Translations under genes and position numbers: made by a program | The notes under the pieces: generated by a model | Seen by the model: only the letters and a program-made list of their open reading frames with translations | Databases searched by the model: none | Told to the model about the DNA's origin: nothing | Part shown: piece after piece, positions 18,440 to 25,122 of the stretch | Position numbering within the stretch: the stretch's first letter is position 1 | Layout of the letters: each line of letters starts with the position of its first letter | Source: Brevundimonas sp. A19_0 | Lineage (GTDB): Bacteria; Pseudomonadota; Alphaproteobacteria; Caulobacterales; Caulobacteraceae | DNA length: 64,000 nt | Direction of reading: 5' to 3' | Assembly (NCBI RefSeq): GCF_017744255.1 | Contig: NZ_JAGHQP010000003.1 | Location: 1 to 64,000 of the forward strand

Positions 18440-18886
18440 TTAGCCCCTGCGGACCAGAACCACGCCGCCGATCACCATCAGGATACCGGCCACCCGCATC
18501 AGGTTCATCGGCTGCTTCGGCACGCCGAGCGCGCCGAAATGATCCAGCACCAGGCTGATGATCAGCTGGCCGGCCACCATCAGGGTGATGGTCACCGCCA
18601 CCCCCAGCCGCGGCACGGCCCAGGCGGCCGCGACCACGAACACCGAGCCGTACAGCCCGCCGATCCACACCCACCAGGGCAGGGCCCGCGTCGCCACCAT
18701 GTCCGGCCGCGTCTGCAGCACCATGGCCACCAGGCCCAGCGCCATGGTGCCGACGGCAAACGAGATGAAGGCCGCATTGACCGGCGAGGCCACGGCCTCG
18801 GCCAGCCGCGCATTGGTCGGGGCCTGAAGGGCAGTAGCCCCTCCCGCCAGAACGACGGCCAGCATGGCAAGCAGTGCAGGATTCAT
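18440..18886 (-). CDS. DMT-superfamily small membrane transporter (DUF606/YdcZ type)
   Basis: A 148-residue protein with four to five hydrophobic helices. The N-terminus (GGATALQAPTNARLAEAV) matches the glycine/asparagine pattern of DUF606 half-size drug/metabolite transporters, and the C-terminal helix VAGILMVIGGVVLVRRG is the usual end. Such half-size proteins function as dimers. Substrate unknown. It lies 33 nt downstream of nothing co-oriented except the JAMM-cluster genes and upstream of uvrC on the same strand. Confidence 0.75.
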   Translation of the reverse strand: MNPALLAMLAVVLAGGATALQAPTNARLAEAVASPVNAAFISFAVGTMALGLVAMVLQTRPDMVATRALPWWVWIGGLYGSVFVVAAAWAVPRLGVAVTITLMVAGQLIISLVLDHFGALGVPKQPMNLMRVAGILMVIGGVVLVRRG

Positions 18887-18973
18887 CCGCGCTGGCTAGC
18901 ACCGGCGGGGGCGAATGGGAACGGTGAGGACAAGCGGAAGGCCTCCCGGCGCGGCCACAGCCGCACGGAACTA

Positions 18974-19417
18974 TCAGTAGAAGCTATTCGCCACTTCCTG
19001 CTCGGTTCGCGGTTCGGGCCGGCGCACATCGGTGACGGTGAGGTCCGCACCGACCTCGAACGAACCTTGAGTCCAGATTAGTTCTCCCGAACGGGCATCG
19101 GCGAACAGCAAGTGCACAGCCAGGCCGTCCTCACCAAACCTGCACATCACAAAGGTGCGTGCGACGTAGCGCCCCCGATCCCCCGTGTTCAGCGCGAAGA
19201 CGTCCGGTGTCACCCAGCGTCCATGCGTCCCGTAGCTCACCCAGATGTCTCCGGTGCTGTCCTTGATCGCTACGCTGACAGGGGTGTCACCACAGGTGCC
19301 TGTTGTGGCGACCACCTGCTCAGTGGCGCCCCGGTCACGCCCGCTCGTGGGCACAATGGGATCCTGAAGGGTAATCGCCATAAGCAATCCCAAACCGAGA
19401 TTTGCGACCAGAGCCAT
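18974..19417 (-). CDS. Exported protein of unknown function, partner of the JAMM-motif gene
   Basis: A 147-residue protein starting at ATG 19417, two bases after the stop of the JAMM-motif gene, so the two are probably one transcript. Residues 1-17 (MALVANLGLGLLMAI) form a signal peptide or anchor. The mature part has two cysteines that could pair and a mixed beta pattern (IWVSYGTHGRWVTPD, HLLFADARSGELIWT). I do not recognise a family. Base composition is lower in GC than the flanking genes, matching its partner. A role as immunity or accessory protein is possible but only inferred from position. Confidence 0.6.
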   Translation of the reverse strand: MALVANLGLGLLMAITLQDPIVPTSGRDRGATEQVVATTGTCGDTPVSVAIKDSTGDIWVSYGTHGRWVTPDVFALNTGDRGRYVARTFVMCRFGEDGLAVHLLFADARSGELIWTQGSFEVGADLTVTDVRRPEPRTEQEVANSFY

Positions 19418-19419
19418 AG

Positions 19420-20244
19420 CTAGCCGCCGCAAGCCGTAGCATCGACCCCACGCGCGCCTTCACGATCCCCTTCGTCGAACTCCGTCAGTTTTCCCGTTTC
19501 GTTGTCGAGGACGTACGTCATTAGGTTTGTATCGACGGTGTACCGGTCGTTTGCGTTCGCGGTCATGGTTTCGTATGCGCCTGCGTCATCTCCACTCATA
19601 CGGCCCTGATCGGGACCATTCCGATCATAGGGGTGTGAGTGCAACCACCCGACAATATGCGCGCCGTTCGGCAAAAAGCTCGACGAGCCATAGGGAAAGC
19701 CAACACTGTCATCGTGCTGTTGGGTGATGATTTCTGTAGAATATATTTGTCCATCGAGAATATATATTAGGGCTCCCCACTCCCAACTGCTTTCCCTGTC
19801 CGCGATCTCAGCAGCAATGCGTCTGGCTTCATCGCGGAGGTCTCCCAAGTCCACGCCATCGGGAGTGGGGCCATCTGCGGCCCCTCCACAATCCGGATCA
19901 ACTGGTTCTCCGCCATCGCCGCTGCCACCCGTCCCGCTACCCGTGCCGGGGTCGGGCCCTTCGCCACCCGGAGAGCCGCCGGTCTCCCACCAGTCATCGT
20001 AGGGGTCGTCATAGTCAGGGTCGCCAACAACGATGATGTCACCGAGGTCTGTCGACCCGCCATCGTCACCGCTCCCCGGGTCACCGGCACCGAACTGGGG
20101 CATATAGGTGTCCTTGGCGGCACCGGCCTTGAAGGCGGCGATCCAGTCCAGCGCCCGGGGGGCAGGGGACTGGGCACCGGGCGCCGCCGGCAGCGTCAGG
20201 GCATCTTCAATCTCAAGCCGGGTGGGGGCCTGAAGCTCACTCAC
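19420..20244 (-). CDS. Protein with a C-terminal JAMM/MPN-like (or DUF4329-like) metallopeptidase motif
   Basis: A 274-residue protein in three parts. Residues 1-55 are a globular N-terminus without a signal peptide. Residues 56-130 are a Gly/Asp/Pro-rich linker containing DLGDIIVVGDPDYDD. Residues 135-274 are a domain with HSHP (His202, His204) followed by SGDD (Ser217, Asp220) and a possible upstream Glu (155 or 171). That is the JAMM zinc pattern, though the HSHP-to-S spacing is about five residues longer than in canonical JAMM proteases; DUF4329-type domains share this look. Translation starts at GTG 20244, overlapping a small upstream reading frame by 4 nt. Base composition is lower in GC than the flanks. 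Function unknown; secreted toxin or peptidase activity is a hypothesis. Confidence 0.65.
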   Translation of the reverse strand: MSELQAPTRLEIEDALTLPAAPGAQSPAPRALDWIAAFKAGAAKDTYMPQFGAGDPGSGDDGGSTDLGDIIVVGDPDYDDPYDDWWETGGSPGGEGPDPGTGSGTGGSGDGGEPVDPDCGGAADGPTPDGVDLGDLRDEARRIAAEIADRESSWEWGALIYILDGQIYSTEIITQQHDDSVGFPYGSSSFLPNGAHIVGWLHSHPYDRNGPDQGRMSGDDAGAYETMTANANDRYTVDTNLMTYVLDNETGKLTEFDEGDREGARGVDATACGG

Positions 20245-20339
20245 AGGACAGACAGGCCGAGGTCATTCCCCGAGGGCGGTGCGGCGAAAGCATCATGATG
20301 CGCCGGCTCATATCCCGCGTCGAATATCCAATCCTGCAT
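20241..20339 (-). CDS. Possible 32-aa leader peptide of the JAMM-gene cluster
   Basis: ATG 20339 opens a 32-codon frame whose TGA (20243-20241) overlaps the GTG of the JAMM-motif gene in a GTGA junction. AGGGG lies about 9 nt upstream. The peptide begins MQDWIFDAGYEPAHHD and has no hydrophobic segment. The 4-nt overlap suggests translational coupling, as in other operons of this window, but the frame is short enough to be chance. Confidence 0.35.
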   Translation of the reverse strand: MQDWIFDAGYEPAHHDAFAAPPSGNDLGLSVL

Positions 20340-20450
20340 GTCCACTGCCCCTATGCTGCCCGAAGTAGAGCATCGGGACACCGGGCCTGCAAGCTGAACG
20401 GGTATGGGCTACCCCCCTGACTTCAAGGGTTGTCCGCCCCCGGACCGTCC

Positions 20451-20939
20451 TCACCACCGCAGATCGGCCGGCACCCTGTCCAGATACTCCGTCAGGCGGG
20501 CGCGGGTGCCGCGGCTGAGGTTGGCGGGCAGGGCGTCGGGGGCGAACCAGCCGGTCTCGGCGATCTCGCCGTGCTGGCTGGCGGGGCCGGTGGTGAAGTC
20601 GCGGACCAGATAGACGGCGACGTGATCACCCCGGAAATGGGCCTCGTTCGAATGGATCGACAGCAGGGTGGCCGGGCCGGTCAGGACCAGTCCGGTCTCC
20701 TCACGCATCTCGCGGGCGAGGGCCTCGTGCAGGCTCTCGCCACGGTCGACCCCGCCGCCGGGCAGCCACCAGTCGGGCAGATAGGTGTGCCGCAGCAACA
20801 GGATGCGCCCGTCACCGTCGACCGCCAGACCGCGCACCCCCAGCGTCATGCCGCGCGTCATCCGGGCCAGCATCTGGAAGGCCGGGCGGGTGAAGGGCTC
20901 GATGCGTTCGCGCCAGCTGCGGGGCGGGGAGGAGGTCAT
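20451..20939 (-). CDS. Nudix hydrolase
   Basis: A 162-residue hydrolase of nucleoside diphosphates linked to another moiety. The complete Nudix box is present: GGGVDRGESLHEALAREMRE then ETGL, matching G-x5-E-x7-R-E-U-x-E-E-x-G-U. The N-terminal WRERIEPFTRP extension and RGMTLGVRGLAVD strand are common in alphaproteobacterial Nudix proteins. Substrate cannot be predicted. Stand-alone, with a GGAGG site before ATG 20939. Confidence 0.9.
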   Translation of the reverse strand: MTSSPPRSWRERIEPFTRPAFQMLARMTRGMTLGVRGLAVDGDGRILLLRHTYLPDWWLPGGGVDRGESLHEALAREMREETGLVLTGPATLLSIHSNEAHFRGDHVAVYLVRDFTTGPASQHGEIAETGWFAPDALPANLSRGTRARLTEYLDRVPADLRW

Positions 20940-21025
20940 GCGGCTTGATGGCCCGCCCCGCGCCCCTTGAACAGAGGCCGGGCGCGCTTTAAGGCCGGAG
21001 CCAGCTTTCCGACAGGAGATTTCCC

Positions 21026-21106
21026 ATGACCGCTCTGGCGATCATCTTCGGCTTCATCATCGTTCTGGGCGCGCTCAACGTCTTCGAGTTCGGCCGGATT
21101 GACTGA
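21026..21106 (+). CDS. Small membrane peptide (26 aa)
   Basis: ATG 21026 follows AGGAG with a 7-nt spacer and opens a 26-residue peptide that is a single transmembrane helix (LAIIFGFIIVLGALNVF) with a short charged tail ending GRID. The sequence is unlike random translation of GC-rich DNA, and the strong ribosome-binding site supports expression. It ends 22 nt before the SDR start at 21129. Function unknown. Confidence 0.55.
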   Translation: MTALAIIFGFIIVLGALNVFEFGRID

Positions 21107-21128
21107 GACCCGCGCGGGTCTGTCTGAC

Positions 21129-21875
21129 ATGACTGGCGCGGTTCTGGTCACCGGCGGGGCCAAACGGATCGGTCGCGCCATCGTGCTGGCGCTGGCCGGC
21201 GCCGGCCACGACGTCGCCATCCATTGCCGGACGTCCAAGGATGCGGCCGAGGCGCTGGCGGACGAGGTTCGCGCCATGGGCCGCCGCGCCGCCGTGGTCG
21301 TCGCCGACCTGTCAAAGGAAGATCAGGTCCGCCGGCTGGTGCCCGAGGCGAGCGCCGCGCTGGGCCCGCTGACGGGTCTGGTCAACAATGCCTCGGCGTT
21401 TCAGGACGATCGCGTGGGTGCGCTGTCGCGCGATCTGTGGGACCTGCATCTGGAAACCAATCTGCGCGCCCCCGTCGTGCTGGCCGAGGCGCTGGCCGGT
21501 CAGGTGCCGGACGGCGGCGGCTGGATCGTCAACCTGCTGGACCAGCGGGTGAAGAAGCCCGATCCGCGGTTCTTCTCCTATGCCCTGTCGCGCGCCGGCC
21601 TGTGGTGGGCGACGCGCACGCTGGCCCAGGCGCTGGCCCCGCGCGTGCGGGCCAACGGCGTGGGCCCCGGGCCGACGCTCGCCTCGGTTCACCAGAGCGA
21701 GGCCGACTTCCGGGCCGAGGTCGAGGGCACGCCCCTGCAACGCGCCAACCGCCCGGAAGAGATCGCCGACGCTGTGCTGTGGCTGGCGCGGGCGCCCGGC
21801 GTGACCGGCCAGATGATTGCCGTCGACTCGGGCCAGCATCTGGCCTGGCGCACCCCCGATATCGAAGAGGACTGA
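21129..21875 (+). CDS. SDR-family oxidoreductase, pteridine-reductase-like
   Basis: A 248-residue short-chain dehydrogenase/reductase with the cofactor motif TGGAKRIG near the N-terminus (NADPH-type, with Lys and Arg in the loop) and the structural NNAS motif in LVNNASAFQ. The segment around the active site, NLLDQRVKKPDPRFFSYALS, and GPGPTLAS resemble alphaproteobacterial pteridine reductase relatives found next to folB. The catalytic Tyr is present, but the usual Lys of Y-x3-K is Arg (SYALSR). The gene sits 3 nt before folB, supporting a role in pterin or folate metabolism. ATG 21129 was chosen; a TTG at 21099 would overlap the preceding small gene. Confidence 0.85.
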   Translation: MTGAVLVTGGAKRIGRAIVLALAGAGHDVAIHCRTSKDAAEALADEVRAMGRRAAVVVADLSKEDQVRRLVPEASAALGPLTGLVNNASAFQDDRVGALSRDLWDLHLETNLRAPVVLAEALAGQVPDGGGWIVNLLDQRVKKPDPRFFSYALSRAGLWWATRTLAQALAPRVRANGVGPGPTLASVHQSEADFRAEVEGTPLQRANRPEEIADAVLWLARAPGVTGQMIAVDSGQHLAWRTPDIEED

Positions 21876-21878
21876 TCC

Positions 21879-22247
21879 ATGGCTGAGGGCCTGCGCCACG
21901 ACGGTCTGACCGTCTTCGTGCGCGATCTGAGGGTCGAGGCGGGCATTGGTGTGCACGCCCATGAACAGGGTCGCCTGCAGACCCTGGTGCTGGATGTGGC
22001 GCTGGAGCTGGCACCCGGCCCGGTCGAGGCGCTGGCCGATACGCTGAACTATGAGGTCGTGGCCCGGCTGGCCCGCGAACTGGCGGCCGAGGGCCATGTC
22101 GGCCTGGTCGAGACCTTCGCCCAGCGTCTGGGCACACGCCTGATGGATGATCCGCTGGTCCGGGCGCTTAGCGTGCGCGTGGGCAAGCCGGGCTGTCTGG
22201 CCGATGCGGCCGAGGCGGGCTGCGAGATACGGCTGTCGCGCGGCTGA
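21879..22247 (+). CDS. folB: Dihydroneopterin aldolase
   Basis: A 122-residue FolB-fold enzyme of tetrahydrofolate synthesis that splits 7,8-dihydroneopterin into 6-hydroxymethyl-dihydropterin and glycolaldehyde. The N-terminal segment FVRDLRVEAGIGVHAHEQGR carries the conserved I-G-V/I-H-x2-E pattern. LNYEVVARLARELA and LVETFAQRLG contain the conserved Tyr and Glu that bind the pterin, and VRVGKPG is the C-terminal strand. It follows the SDR gene by 3 nt, so both are probably one folate-related unit. Confidence 0.9.
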   Translation: MAEGLRHDGLTVFVRDLRVEAGIGVHAHEQGRLQTLVLDVALELAPGPVEALADTLNYEVVARLARELAAEGHVGLVETFAQRLGTRLMDDPLVRALSVRVGKPGCLADAAEAGCEIRLSRG

Positions 22248-22305
22248 CAGTGGTTGCGCCGGGGGCCGCGCCCCGGCATTGTCGCCGCGAACCATGAGGA
22301 GCCCG

Positions 22306-22935
22306 ATGGCCGAACCCGGCGATCCCGACCTGTTCAAGGACAAGCCCGCCCCCCGGCCCGAGGCCGACCCGGATGCCGAGGTCGGATTCTGCTCGCCCGA
22401 ATCGCTGGCGGCCCATCCGCGCACCCCGGAGCCCGAGCCTGAGGTCGAGCCTGAGCCTGCCACGGCGTCTGAGCCTGCGCCTGAACCCGAGCCCGAGCCG
22501 GACCCCGTCCACGATCCGATGAACGCCCCGCTGGTCGCGCCGCTGGCGGCCCCGACCCATAGCGCCCCGCCGCCGCGTCGCGAGCCGGTCGAGGCCGAGG
22601 TTGAGCCCGAGGGCATGATGGGCCTCTACACCGTCTATGCGCTGATCCTGTTCGCCATCCCGACCTTTGGCGTCTCGGCCGTGATCGGTCTGCTGGCGGT
22701 GATGGTGCGCGATGTGCCGACCCAGGCGCTGGCGGCCAGTCACCACATCTTCCAGGTGCGCACCCTGTGGACCGCGGCGGTGGTGGCGGTGCTGGGCGTG
22801 ATCCTGATCGTGGTCAATGCCGGCGTGTTCGTGCTGTTCCTGCTGGTCGCCTGGGTGCTGGTGCGTGGGGCCTGGGGCAGCTGGAAGCTCAAGTCCCGCC
22901 AGCCGATCGACAATCCGCGCACCTGGGTGATCTGA
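22306..22935 (+). CDS. Membrane protein with acidic repeat N-terminus (DUF4870-like)
   Basis: A 209-residue protein. Residues 1-100 are disordered and rich in Pro and Glu, with a run of EP dipeptides (about residues 42-68). Three hydrophobic helices follow (about residues 107-130, 150-170 and 170-185), and the conserved end RQPIDNPRTW resembles DUF4870-type membrane proteins. ATG 22306 was chosen because GAGGAG lies just upstream; a second in-frame ATG sits inside that site. Function unknown. Confidence 0.65.
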   Translation: MAEPGDPDLFKDKPAPRPEADPDAEVGFCSPESLAAHPRTPEPEPEVEPEPATASEPAPEPEPEPDPVHDPMNAPLVAPLAAPTHSAPPPRREPVEAEVEPEGMMGLYTVYALILFAIPTFGVSAVIGLLAVMVRDVPTQALAASHHIFQVRTLWTAAVVAVLGVILIVVNAGVFVLFLLVAWVLVRGAWGSWKLKSRQPIDNPRTWVI

Positions 22936-22963
22936 TCGCCGCACGTGTCCGCCGGCGTGCGGT

Positions 22964-22992
22964 CTTGAAAGGGATGCGCCGCCCTCCCAGAT
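22964..22992 (+). promoter_or_regulatory. Sigma-32 (RpoH) heat-shock promoter of hsp20
   Basis: CTTGAAA (22964-22970) and CCCAGAT (22986-22992) are separated by 15 nt. This closely matches the proteobacterial RpoH consensus CTTGAAA with a CCCAT-type -10 element and sits 62 nt upstream of the small heat-shock protein gene, where it is expected. Confidence 0.7.
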
Positions 22993-23053
22993 AGGAGCCT
23001 GCGGGCCTGCCGATGTCGGGGGTCCCTGTTCCGGTCGCTTCCAGGAGGGCCAC

Positions 23054-23476
23054 ATGACCACGCGTACCGTTCTGTTCGACAGCCCCTTCCTGCTGGGCTT
23101 CGACCATACGCGCAGCTTGATCGACCGGGCCGCGCGCGCGGCCTCCGAGGCCTATCCGCCCTACAATGTGGAGCAGCGCGGCGAGTTCTCCGTGCGCATC
23201 ACCCTGGCCGTGGCCGGTTTCTCGCCCGACGACCTGACCATCACCCTGGAAGGCCGACAGCTGACAATTTCCGGCAAGCGCGAAGGCGGGGGCCAGAGCG
23301 CCGACAACGCCTATCTGCACCGGGGCATTGCCGCCCGGGGCTTCCTCAGGACCTTCGTGCTCGCCGACGGGCTGGAGGTGGATGAGGCCTCTCTGGAGCA
23401 CGGCCTTCTCCACGTCGATCTGCGCCGCCCGGAACAGGTCGCCGAGACCCGCCGCATTCCCATCACGACCCGCTGA
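23054..23476 (+). CDS. Hsp20/alpha-crystallin family small heat-shock protein
   Basis: A 140-residue ATP-independent holdase that binds unfolding proteins in the cytoplasm. The alpha-crystallin domain runs from about residue 37: YNVEQRGEFSVRITLAVAGF, then TITLEGRQLTISGKRE, and the closing A-x-L/G-L-L-H-V-D-L pattern in LEHGLLHVDLRRP. The C-terminal IPI motif (RRIPITT), needed for oligomerisation, is present. AGGAGG precedes ATG 23054, and an RpoH-like promoter lies upstream, so heat induction is likely. DUF1150 follows, the standard alphaproteobacterial order. Confidence 0.93.
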   Translation: MTTRTVLFDSPFLLGFDHTRSLIDRAARAASEAYPPYNVEQRGEFSVRITLAVAGFSPDDLTITLEGRQLTISGKREGGGQSADNAYLHRGIAARGFLRTFVLADGLEVDEASLEHGLLHVDLRRPEQVAETRRIPITTR

Positions 23477-23487
23477 TAGTCGTCAAT

Positions 23488-23533
23488 CTCCGGACCGTCC
23501 GGAGCCACCCGCCCGGGTCAGACGTTGACCCGG
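23488..23533 (+). other. Two hairpins between hsp20 and DUF1150
   Basis: CTCCGGA (23488-23494) pairs with TCCGGAG (23498-23504) around CCG, and CCGGGTCA (23513-23520) pairs with TGACCCGG (23526-23533) around GACGT. Neither is followed by a T tract, so they are more likely RNA-processing or stabilising structures than terminators. Confidence 0.5.
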
Positions 23534-23564
23534 TAATCCCTGCTGTTCAGGAGCCAAACGACCC

Positions 23565-23828
23565 GTGATCATTTCGACCGACATGACGGAACAGGCCTTT
23601 GCCGATCTGGGCGCGCCGGATCTCGTCTATGTGCGCGAGGTTGCGGCGGCCGAGGTGATGGCAGAGGTGGCTGCGTCCGACGCCGACCAGACCATCCAGA
23701 TCGATCCGCGCAGCACCCTCTATGCGGTGCACAGCGCTGACGGCGAACGTCTAGCCGTACTGGCCGACCGCGAGAGCGCCTTTGCGGCCGCCGTCGCCCA
23801 CGAGCTCGAGCCCGTCTCGGTTCACTAA
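23565..23828 (+). CDS. DUF1150 family protein
   Basis: An 87-residue protein matching DUF1150, a family almost always found downstream of hsp20 in alphaproteobacteria. The conserved core FADLGAPDLVYVREV and the later LYAVHSADGERLAVLADRE are present. GTG 23565 follows CAGGAG with a suitable spacer. Function unknown; the linkage suggests a stress-related role. Confidence 0.85.
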   Translation: MIISTDMTEQAFADLGAPDLVYVREVAAAEVMAEVAASDADQTIQIDPRSTLYAVHSADGERLAVLADRESAFAAAVAHELEPVSVH

Positions 23829-23844
23829 AGGACGATTGTCGCCC

Positions 23845-24312
23845 TCAGGCGGCGGTCGACTCGATCTGCCGCACCAGCAAGGCCTGAATGGCGTCGACGC
23901 TGTCGGCCTGACGCAGGCGCTGGCGCAGTTCCGGCGAGCGCAGGGCCCGCGAGGCAGCCGCCAGCGCGCGCAGGTGTCCGGCTCCATCGCTCGAGGGCGC
24001 GAACAGGCCCAGCAGAAGGTCCACGGGCCGGTCATCGACCGCGTCAAAGGCGACCGGGGTCTCCAGCCGCACCAGAACGGCAAACAGCTGGTCGATATCG
24101 TGCAGGCGCGCATGCGGCACGGCCACGCCCGAGCCCAGCCCGGTCGAGCCCAGCGCCTCGCGCTCCATCAGCGCGTCCATCAGGACCGATGAATCGTCGT
24201 GGCCCAGCACATGGGCCGCCGCCTCTGCCACGGCGTGCAGGGCCTGGCGTTTGGACGAGACGCTTCCGCGCAGGACTATGCCGTCCCGGCGGACCAGATC
24301 TCCGATTTCCAT
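23845..24312 (-). CDS. ptsN: PTS IIA-like nitrogen regulatory protein PtsN (EIIA-Ntr)
   Basis: A 155-residue EIIA-Ntr protein, the last acceptor of the PTSNtr phosphorelay, which in relatives regulates K+ transport and nitrogen and stringent responses. The phosphorylatable His is in GSGVAVPHARL, followed by LFAVLVRLETPVAFDAVDD. ATG 24312 was chosen because the seven residues from upstream starts do not belong to the domain. It is the last gene of the rpoN block, behind hpf, the classical proteobacterial order. Confidence 0.93.
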   Translation of the reverse strand: MEIGDLVRRDGIVLRGSVSSKRQALHAVAEAAAHVLGHDDSSVLMDALMEREALGSTGLGSGVAVPHARLHDIDQLFAVLVRLETPVAFDAVDDRPVDLLLGLFAPSSDGAGHLRALAAASRALRSPELRQRLRQADSVDAIQALLVRQIESTAA

Positions 24313-24388
24313 TCTTGTCCCCGAACTACGCAACTGAGGGTGGGAGGGTCTCTGCCCTCTGCACCCGACTTGCGGCCTCTTAAGGGCC

Positions 24389-25048
24389 TTATACCGTCGA
24401 TCCGTTTACCGAACCGTGTCCATTCCGTGAAGTCCGGGCCGGATCGACCCAGCCGATGTTGCCATCGGGGCGGCGATAGACCACGGCCACACCGCCGTGG
24501 GCCGCGTTCTTGAACACCACGACGGGGTAGCCCGTCATGTCCAACTCCAGCACGGCCTGACCGACGGTCAGGGTGCGAAGTTCCGACTCGGTCTCGGCGA
24601 TCACCAGACCGGCAGGCGCGTCGCCCTCCGGCTTGCCGACATCGGCAAAGATGTCGTCATCGGCATCGTCGAGGTTCCGGAAGACGGTCATGCGCGCCAC
24701 CTCGGCGGCGGCCATTTCCTGCTTCTCGGGCGACAGACCCTTGGGCCCCGAGTGGTGATCCTTCAGGCGGCGCTTGTAGCGACGGACCCGCTTTTCCAGC
24801 TTGTCGAGCGAATCCGAGAAGGCGCCGTGGGCATCCATGCCGTGGCCGGTGGTGACGAGGCTCTGCCCCGAGGCCAGCCGGACCCAGCAGTCGACCTTGA
24901 ACCCGGGGCCGTCCTTGGACACCGTGACCTCGGCATCCTGTCCGCCGCGTTCAAAGTATTTGCCGACCCCCTCATTGAGTTCCTGAGAGATGCGCGAGCC
25001 TAACGCTTCGCCGACATCCACGTGCTTACCGCTGACTTGGACTTGCAT
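24389..25048 (-). CDS. hpf: Ribosome hibernation promoting factor, long form
   Basis: A 219-residue long HPF that drives 100S ribosome dimerisation in stationary phase. The N-terminal S30AE domain starts MQVQVSGKHVDVGEALGSR. The C-terminal dimerisation domain contains VVIAETESELRTLTVGQAVLE in slightly varied form and ends with GYPVVVFKNAAHGGVAVVYR. ATG 25048 was chosen because earlier in-frame starts add residues foreign to the domain. It lies between rpoN and ptsN. Confidence 0.94.
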   Translation of the reverse strand: MQVQVSGKHVDVGEALGSRISQELNEGVGKYFERGGQDAEVTVSKDGPGFKVDCWVRLASGQSLVTTGHGMDAHGAFSDSLDKLEKRVRRYKRRLKDHHSGPKGLSPEKQEMAAAEVARMTVFRNLDDADDDIFADVGKPEGDAPAGLVIAETESELRTLTVGQAVLELDMTGYPVVVFKNAAHGGVAVVYRRPDGNIGWVDPARTSRNGHGSVNGSTV

Positions 25049-25122
25049 AAGACACAGAACGCGACCGAAGCCGTTCGGTGTCAACGGACTTCACATTTTT
25101 GTGGTCTTCGAGAGGGGCAGGG

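Noticed and set aside
22430-22520. GAGCCT-type repeats in the DUF4870-like gene as a DNA repeat element
   Set aside because: They are codons for a Glu-Pro-rich disordered segment, in frame, and not a separate element.
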